Below are positions 58,105 through 63,806 of a DNA stretch of 63,806 nt, in pieces (position 1 is the first letter of the stretch; every line of letters begins with the position of its first letter). Origin of the DNA: Folioceros fuciformis (lineage: Eukaryota; Anthocerotophyta; Anthocerotopsida; Anthocerotales); contig JBNGIO010006112.1 of the NCBI GenBank assembly GCA_049999805.1, positions 1 through 63,806 of the forward strand, given 5' to 3'. Below the pieces are notes generated by a model that did no database searches, had not been told where the DNA came from, and saw nothing but the letters and a program-made list of their open reading frames with translations. Made by a program: the position numbers and the translations under genes.

Positions 58105-60183
58105 ATGTTCGGAGTACTGTGTCCGGGTGGCGATGGCAGCACCTGGCGCGGAGTGGCAGGGCCCGGGGTGAGAAGTCGGAGCTCTGGCAGCAGCGCCTTG
58201 CCCATGCTCCATGTCAGACGCCTGGCGGGTCTGGCCGCTGCAGCAATCGGCAGAGGGGTCTGTGGAGAGGTCCTTCGTCTCAAGGGGAGGCCGCTGAGCC
58301 ATGGTGTGTCCTTTGGCAAGCGGAAGCTCAAAGTTGTGAGTGCTTTAGAGCGGGAACCCAGCAGCACCATCGTCCAGGAGAGACTGGAGCAGCATGGCAT
58401 CGTTCTGGAGTCTTACGAGGCAGGGCAGAAGCGTGTCATCTGCCCCAAGTGCGATGGTGGCAGCACCAGGGAGGCTAGCTTGGCCATCTTGGTGGACCAG
58501 GATAGGCAAAATGCTACATGGCTTTGCCACCGGGGAACATGTGGCTTCAGAGGGGGTACTAGGAGTCCCGGTGTTAAGAGGCAGAATAATGGAGCTGCTG
58601 CTGCCACCGCTGTTGCTCCTGCAGCTGCAGCTGCAACAGAAGCACCTGTGAAGAGGGAGATGTCCTTGGATAATCTCAACCTGAAACCTGTCACTGCTCC
58701 GATTCTGTTGAACTTCTTCAGCAAGAGGAAAATCTCCAAGGCTACCGTGGACAGGAATGGCGTGATGCAGCAAGGGTCAGGGGAGTTCGTAGCTGCCGCT
58801 TTCGTGTACAGGAGGAACAAGCAGATTGTAGCTTGCAAGTTCCGGAGAGCTCAAAAGAGGTTCACGCAAGTTCCAGGGTGTGAGAGGATCCTGTACGGCT
58901 TGGATGACATCAAGGGGCAGTCGGAGATTGTGATTGTGGAGGGCGAGATGGATAAGTTAGCCATGGATGAAGCTGGCATCCGTCACTGCGTCAGTGTACC
59001 TGATGGAGCTCCCCCCAAGGTGTCCGAACAAGAAGTACCTCCGCCAATGGAGGACAGGAAGTACCAGTATCTGTGGAACTGTAAAGATTATTTTGCCAAG
59101 GCAACGAAGATCGTGCTGGCCACGGACAACGATGTGCCTGGACAGGCTCTGGCGGAGGAGCTTGCAAGGCGGCTGGGCAGGGAACGGTGCTGGAGGGTCA
59201 CATGGCCGGAGTTTGAGGGAAAGGCTTGCAAGGATGCCAATGACGTGTTGGCCAACCTTGGCAAGGACCATCTGGTGCGCATGGTGGCGGAGGCGGAGGT
59301 ATATCCTATCCGGGGACTCCTGCAATTCTCGCAATTTTTCAAGGAGATCGAGGACTACTATTACCTGCGACTTGGGGATGAGAGGGGGATCTCGACTGGT
59401 TGGCCTTGTCTGGACGAGGTATACCGGGTAGTGCCTGGGGAGCTGACGGTGGTGACAGGAGTCCCTAATTCTGGCAAGAGCGAGTGGATAGATGCGCTTC
59501 TGTGCAACCTGAACCACCAGCGGCAATGGTCTTTTGCCCTGTGCTCCATGGAGAACAAGGTGAGAGAGCATGCCAGGAAGCTTCTGGAGAAGCACATGCA
59601 GAAGCCCTTCTTCGATGCTCCCTACGCCAACTCCATGCCCAGGATGACCCCGGAGGATTTGGCTGTGGGCAAGCAATGGCTGAACGACAACTTCTATCTC
59701 ATCAGACACGAGGACGATGAGCTTCCGTCCATCAGCTGGGTGCTGGACCTGGCCAGGGCAGCTGTGATGAGGTATGGCATCAGGGGACTGGTGATAGACC
59801 CATACAACGAGCTGGACCACCAGCGACCCACCAGCCAGACTGAGACGGAGTATGTGAGCCAGATGCTAACCAAGGTGAAACGTTTTGCCCAGCACCACGA
59901 TTGCCACGTGTGGTTTGTGGCCCACCCAAAGCAGCTGCAGGTCTGGCGAGGCGAAGCTCCTGGGTTGTACGATATCAGCGGCAGTGCACATTTTGTGAAC
60001 AAGTGCGACAATGGCATTGTTATACATCGAAACCGGGATCCTGAGGCTGGGCCTCTGGACCGAGTGCAGGTGCTGGTCAGGAAGGTACGCAACAAGGCTG
60101 CTGGAACCATCGGTGACGCTTATCTGCAATATAACAAGGTCACTGGAGAGTACATAGATGCGCAGAGGGACTCAATATCTTGA
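58105..60183 (+). CDS. TWINKLE: Plant TWINKLE organellar primase-helicase, intronless
   Basis: One uninterrupted ORF of 692 residues. The N-terminal 75 residues are Arg/Ser/Gly-rich and suit an organelle-targeting peptide. A primase zinc finger has CPKC at residues 113-116 and the second Cys pair in LCHRGTCG near 141-146. The TOPRIM fold shows VEGEMDKL near 278 and ATDNDVPG near 337, then KDANDVL. The RecA-like helicase has Walker A GVPNSGKS near 452 and Walker B GLVIDPYNEL. It also has a WFVAHPKQ motif and a C-terminal DISGSAHFVNKCDNG block. This is the T7 gp4-like replicative primase-helicase of plant mitochondria and plastids, and all motifs are intact. In a genome whose other genes are heavily split, a 2.1-kb intronless copy stands out. 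Confidence 0.95.
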   Translation: MFGVLCPGGDGSTWRGVAGPGVRSRSSGSSALPMLHVRRLAGLAAAAIGRGVCGEVLRLKGRPLSHGVSFGKRKLKVVSALEREPSSTIVQERLEQHGIVLESYEAGQKRVICPKCDGGSTREASLAILVDQDRQNATWLCHRGTCGFRGGTRSPGVKRQNNGAAAATAVAPAAAAATEAPVKREMSLDNLNLKPVTAPILLNFFSKRKISKATVDRNGVMQQGSGEFVAAAFVYRRNKQIVACKFRRAQKRFTQVPGCERILYGLDDIKGQSEIVIVEGEMDKLAMDEAGIRHCVSVPDGAPPKVSEQEVPPPMEDRKYQYLWNCKDYFAKATKIVLATDNDVPGQALAEELARRLGRERCWRVTWPEFEGKACKDANDVLANLGKDHLVRMVAEAEVYPIRGLLQFSQFFKEIEDYYYLRLGDERGISTGWPCLDEVYRVVPGELTVVTGVPNSGKSEWIDALLCNLNHQRQWSFALCSMENKVREHARKLLEKHMQKPFFDAPYANSMPRMTPEDLAVGKQWLNDNFYLIRHEDDELPSISWVLDLARAAVMRYGIRGLVIDPYNELDHQRPTSQTETEYVSQMLTKVKRFAQHHDCHVWFVAHPKQLQVWRGEAPGLYDISGSAHFVNKCDNGIVIHRNRDPEAGPLDRVQVLVRKVRNKAAGTIGDAYLQYNKVTGEYIDAQRDSIS

Positions 60184-61663
60184 GCTTCACATTCTGGAGG
60201 TCAGGTCAAGCCAAGCCACGCCTGCCCGCGACGGAAATCTTTACCGCCACAGGTTTTCCCTACTGTCCTTGGCATACTATCATACACTAGAGTTCAATGT
60301 GCTCCATCATCCACGAGATCTGGAAATGCCTTGAAGTCTGCATTTTTTTATTGAGTGTCATAGTTTCGAGGTTCACAACTTTGCAGGCCGCTATTACAAG
60401 GAATCTAGCCTGATGGGAAAAGGGGAAATTGTGACAGCACTCTCTGACACGGACCTTTCCTATAAAGTGATATTCAGAACTAAGGGATGTAGAGGAATTG
60501 AGGAGTGGCTGTCACATTCTATCTAGGTACATGTCTATTTGCGGGCTTCACGGATTTGGTCTAAGCCATTGAAGAGCTCGGTGCCCTGAGCATGTATATT
60601 GGCCCGTGTGCTGACTTTTGCATCCCAAACTATTAAACCCAATCTTGGTGGGTGCACCCGATAGGCTAGAAAGCAGCAAGAGTTTCTACATATTCATTAA
60701 TCCCGGCATGCCCAATAGTCTCCTCTCATATTTTGGTTAGGATGGTGGATTGCTTTGCATGAGCCATGGGTGACTATAAAGAGTTGCGCTGTTACCCTTA
60801 TTTCAATTTTCCTTCTCTTCTAAGAATGAGCTATAGTACTCACAATGAACAACTCTCCATCAATGAACTTGTTTTTCATAAGATTGGAACAACTCCCCAT
60901 GCTGATAATTGCCAAGGGAAGAATAGCCTATTCAAAAAACTAGAGTAATCATAGAATGAATACAATTGTAACACACTAAATAACTCACTAACATTCCTAA
61001 TATAGCAAGAAAATAGAAAAAAAAACATTTTTTACATAGATGAAAGATTCAGTCTTCCAGCAAACAGTTCCTGGCGTTGAAAAACTTGGGAGCTTGCAGA
61101 AACTCAGGACAACTACTGAAACAAGCCCACGGAGTCCAACCCCCACGTAAAAGAAATACCTTTCAAACATCACCCAATAAGAACCACGCAGGAGGTCCCA
61201 CCTAAAACGCCTTAGAAACATTACAGAGTAGAATGCAATCAGGAGGCACTCACAGGCCACTACATAGAGGCCCCACCACAAAGCCCCAAGCAGGGCAAAA
61301 GCAGCCACCCCTGATACCTTAGAGAGCCCAAAGCTGTGGCCCATTCGTTCACGGCTTGTCCGAAGCTGCTCTATTGAAAATCAGTCCGGCGTTAGTGTTG
61401 GAGGGGAGAAGAAATTGAAGAAGGGTCAAACGGCTTAAAATACACTTGAAAGTTGAAGTAAACTGCAGCCTTTACAGAGTTGGATACCCCTCAGAAGTGA
61501 TCTACACCTTATTGCAACTTAAGAACTAGCTCTGCCATTTCCGAAAAATATTATCTCAACAAGTCTTTCCGCTAGGTAATTTGGAGTTCTTGAGGGGACG
61601 GATGTGGCACAGCAACATGGAACAAAGCTTCAAAGGACAAAAAAAAGGGCGTTCCACTTAAAG
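60184..61663. other. Intergenic between convergent TWINKLE and ALY/REF
   Basis: AT-rich in part (60900-61020). A 115-codon minus ORF (60997-61344) with several hydrophobic stretches has no recognised homology and is not called as a gene. Confidence 0.45.
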
Positions 61664-63063
61664 TTAGATTTGCATTGCCTGAGCATGGTAAGTGTCCAGC
61701 TCGGCGTCCAAAACCTCAGCACTCTTGACTACTGCTGGAGGTCTTTGGCTGCCTCCTCCTCCTCCTCCTCCTCCTCTTCCTCTACCACGTCCACGACCGA
61801 ACCGCCTTGGCTGAAAACCATTTGTAGCCCTGAAAATTTGAGACGAACAAGACATGGTTACACAACAACACTAGGATAGCCAACACACCATGAACTAGAC
61901 AAACGAGACGAGTGTCTGCCACCCTACCCAACAACATGCTTCCTCTCCATAGAGGCTGCCGCTGCTGCTCGTGCAAAACCAGGGCTGCATGACAGACAAC
62001 ATAGATGCCAAAGCCCACTGATGACAACAACGTAGATACCACCAATATACCAAAACCATCCACCCGGTGCCGTAATAGACGAAGGAAAACCAAACTATCC
62101 TTCATGCAGTTGCAAGCCTAGGGTTTAAGAGGGAGAAGGACATACGTCACCACCACCGTTCGCCCTCGTCTTCCACCCGCTGCCGCATTCCCATTCACCG
62201 CCCGTGCCTCTGACCCTACCGACGTCAGGTTTTTGCCTATGAGCTCGATGGCCATGGGCTTGCCATCAAGTTGCACATTGTTGTACCGCTTGAGCGCAGC
62301 AACAGCATCTGGTCTCCGGGCAAACACCACCTCCGCAGTGCCCTTAGAGCGGCCGCTTCTATCGTAGTGGATAGAACACCTTTTCAAATCCCCAACTTCG
62401 GAGAATAACTCCTTGATATCTTCGTTCGACACTCCAAAGTCCAAATTGGACACGTACAGCTTGGTACCCGTCTCTATACCCGCGGCTGCAGCTGCTGCCC
62501 TGCCTGCCCCCTCCTCAAATAAATCATGTCGCCACACCGCATCAGTGGCTCGCCGGACATTCTGCAATCACAAAACCCCAGCGATGAGCTTCCCCTGAGC
62601 CAGGGACGAGGGTGCCATATTAGGGCAACAGGCAGTGCCACACACAAGCAAGGCACAGGGCGGGCAAGAAGCAGGCAGGCCCAGCAGATGCCAGCAAGAG
62701 GAGTCACGAACCACACACCTTAGCCGTGAAGTAGGGCACAGCCCGTCCCGCTGCCCGATTCACTTGTCTCCTAGCAGGGCCCCCGAAGCCGCGGCCAGCG
62801 AATTTGCNNNNNNNNNNNNNNNNNNNNNNNNNNNNNNNNNNNNNNNNNNNNNNNNNNNNNNNNNNNNNNNNNNNNNNNNNNNNNNNNNNNNNNNNNNNNN
62901 NNNNNNNCCCCCCCCCACCTGCCCGGGCCCCGGCCCGCCCGCCGCCCCCGCGCCCTCCCCTCGTCTTCTTCTTGTTGTTCTTGATGATATCATCCAGGCT
63001 CATGTTGAGAGACGCCTCCATGGGGTCTTCCGCCTTCGTGGAAAGAGATGCCGTAGGCTCCAT
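61664..63063 (-). CDS. ALY/REF mRNA export factor (THO complex subunit 4)
   Basis: Minus-strand gene of several exons from ATG 63063 (MEPTASLSTKAEDPMEASLN). The UAP56-binding motif follows as MSLDDIIKNNKKK, then an RGG/Gly-rich region interrupted by a 100-N gap (62808-62907). Then comes RRATDAVWRHDLFEE and a complete RRM: TKLYVSNLDFGVSNEDIKEL contains RNP2 and RSKGTAEVVFAR contains RNP1. The C-terminal exon has FGRGRGRGRGGGG and the second UAP56-binding helix, LDAELDTYHAQAMQ, before TAA at 61664-61666. Domain order is that of plant ALY proteins, which load export receptors onto spliced mRNA in the nucleus. The gap probably removes part of the RGG tract only. Confidence 0.93.
62808..62907. other. 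Assembly gap (100 N) in ALY/REF
   Basis: It falls in a GC-extreme stretch that encodes the RGG/Gly-rich linker; the flanks are C-rich on the + strand. Confidence 0.99.
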
Positions 63064-63486
63064 TCTGGCCGACGAGATGAATGAAGAGCGCAATCAGGAT
63101 GGAGCAAACTCCGGAGGTGCTCCGCCCTTTTATTACCTCCTCCTCTTTTCTCTGTTTTCCTCTCTGCTTATTTATTTTTTCAGCCTATTTTACTTCCCCT
63201 TAAACCCCACCATAATCTCCTCTGTTACGTTAACACCCTTCTGTCGTTACTTCAGGGACCCACGGATTTTAACGCCGTCTCTCCTCCATCTTCCGCTACC
63301 CACGTAAATGAACAGCTCACGTTGCACCTACCTATTATTAAGTTACATTAACATAGATCTCACATTCTAATCATGGTTTAAGATTACCTTTAACTTTCGA
63401 TTGATTTGAGTTGAGTTCAATACCTTATTACAATAATTTTTTTTTTCCGTAGAATTATCTATAGGATACATACAAGAGTAGATGGA
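63064..63486. other. ALY/REF promoter region
   Basis: Pyrimidine-rich DNA immediately upstream of the start. No specific element is recognised. Confidence 0.4.
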
Positions 63487-63796
63487 ACTTTTCATCTCTT
63501 TTTCAATAATAGAAAATAACATTGTTCCTCCTTTAGGGACTCCATGGGACTTTTCATCTCTTTTTCAATAATAGAAAATAACATTGTTTCTCTTACGGAC
63601 TCCATGGGACTTTTTATCTCTTTTTCAATAATAGAAAATAACCAATAATAGAAAATAACATTGTTCCTCTTTAGGGACTCCATGGGACTTTTTATCTTTT
63701 TTTAATAATAGAAAATAACATTGTTCCTCTTGACGATACAAGGACTAGATGATATTTTTTATCTCTTTTTCAATAATAAAAAATAACATTCTCATG
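63487..63796. repeat. Tandem repeat, unit about 60-78 bp, five copies
   Basis: Five units begin tttttatctctttttcaata-like (about 63489, 63551, 63611, 63689, 63755). They share taatagaaaataacattgtt and, in four, a ggactccatggg-like end. The third unit contains an internal repeat of aataatagaaaataac. The array runs to the window edge and may continue. Confidence 0.9.
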
Positions 63797-63806
63797 TATA
63801 AAACAT

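Noticed and set aside
60997-61344. 115-codon hydrophobic minus-strand ORF
   Set aside because: No homology recognised, no splice partner, and its composition could come from an AC-rich + strand.

Overview
The window is nuclear DNA from a land plant. Its genes are split by very short introns (mostly about 40-130 bp) with GT-AG ends. It encodes plastid and mitochondrial proteins (THF1/Psb29, ketol-acid reductoisomerase, a plant-type TWINKLE, SDH3), a plant SPTAIRE-type CDKE/CDK8 kinase and a plant augmin subunit. It also carries parts for motile axonemes (DRC2, a CFAP91-like piece). Plant genes, flagellar genes, a MAX1-type CYP711A and tiny introns together fit a seed-free plant with swimming sperm. 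A Selaginella-like lycophyte is my best inference; other bryophytes or streptophyte algae are not excluded. Two runs of N (29919-30318 and 62808-62907) are assembly gaps.

Layout. 1-1998: decayed repeats including the 3' end of a Ty1/copia element. 1999-4199 (+): CYP711A/MAX1 cytochrome P450. 5087-8237 (-): DRC2/CCDC65. 9570-9809 (+): small membrane protein. 10578-13812 (-): CCT1/TCP-1 alpha, divergent from 14318-15400 (+) SDH3. 15691-18543 (-): CDKE/CDK8. 18544-24248: transposon-derived, AT-rich block with a 320-bp tandem duplication and gag-like debris. 24249-25567 (+): THF1, convergent with 26145-29772 (-) AUG3/HAUS3. 30319-32572 (+): ketol-acid reductoisomerase, its 5' end lost in a gap. 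33089-35288 (+): Gfo/Idh/MocA-type oxidoreductase, convergent with 35720-37148 (-) 2-oxoglutarate/Fe(II) dioxygenase. 37149-40749: repeats and an almost perfect 33-bp hairpin. 40750-41230 (-): small Cys-rich protein. 41707-42210 (+): INO80C/IES6. 42853-49334 (-): three-repeat paladin phosphatase. 51379-52964 (+): CFAP91-like fragment with an antisense ORF inside its largest intron. 55433-56055 (+): 36-codon upstream ORF followed at once by a 169-codon ORF. 58105-60183 (+): intronless TWINKLE primase-helicase. 61664-63063 (-): ALY/REF mRNA export factor. 63487-63796: tandem repeat.

The genes are mostly unrelated housekeeping functions and do not form an operon or an obvious pathway cluster. 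Three loose themes appear: strigolactone-type chemistry (MAX1, with an uncharacterised dioxygenase about 31 kb away), sperm axoneme assembly (DRC2, CFAP91-like), and organelle maintenance (TWINKLE, SDH3, THF1). I found no clearly novel multi-gene system. The most unusual items are the intronless TWINKLE, the degenerate third phosphatase repeat of paladin, the nested antisense ORF in a truncated CFAP91-like locus, the abutting uORF/ORF pair, and two near-perfect hairpins in repeat DNA. All family assignments rest on reading protein motifs by eye; no database search was run.
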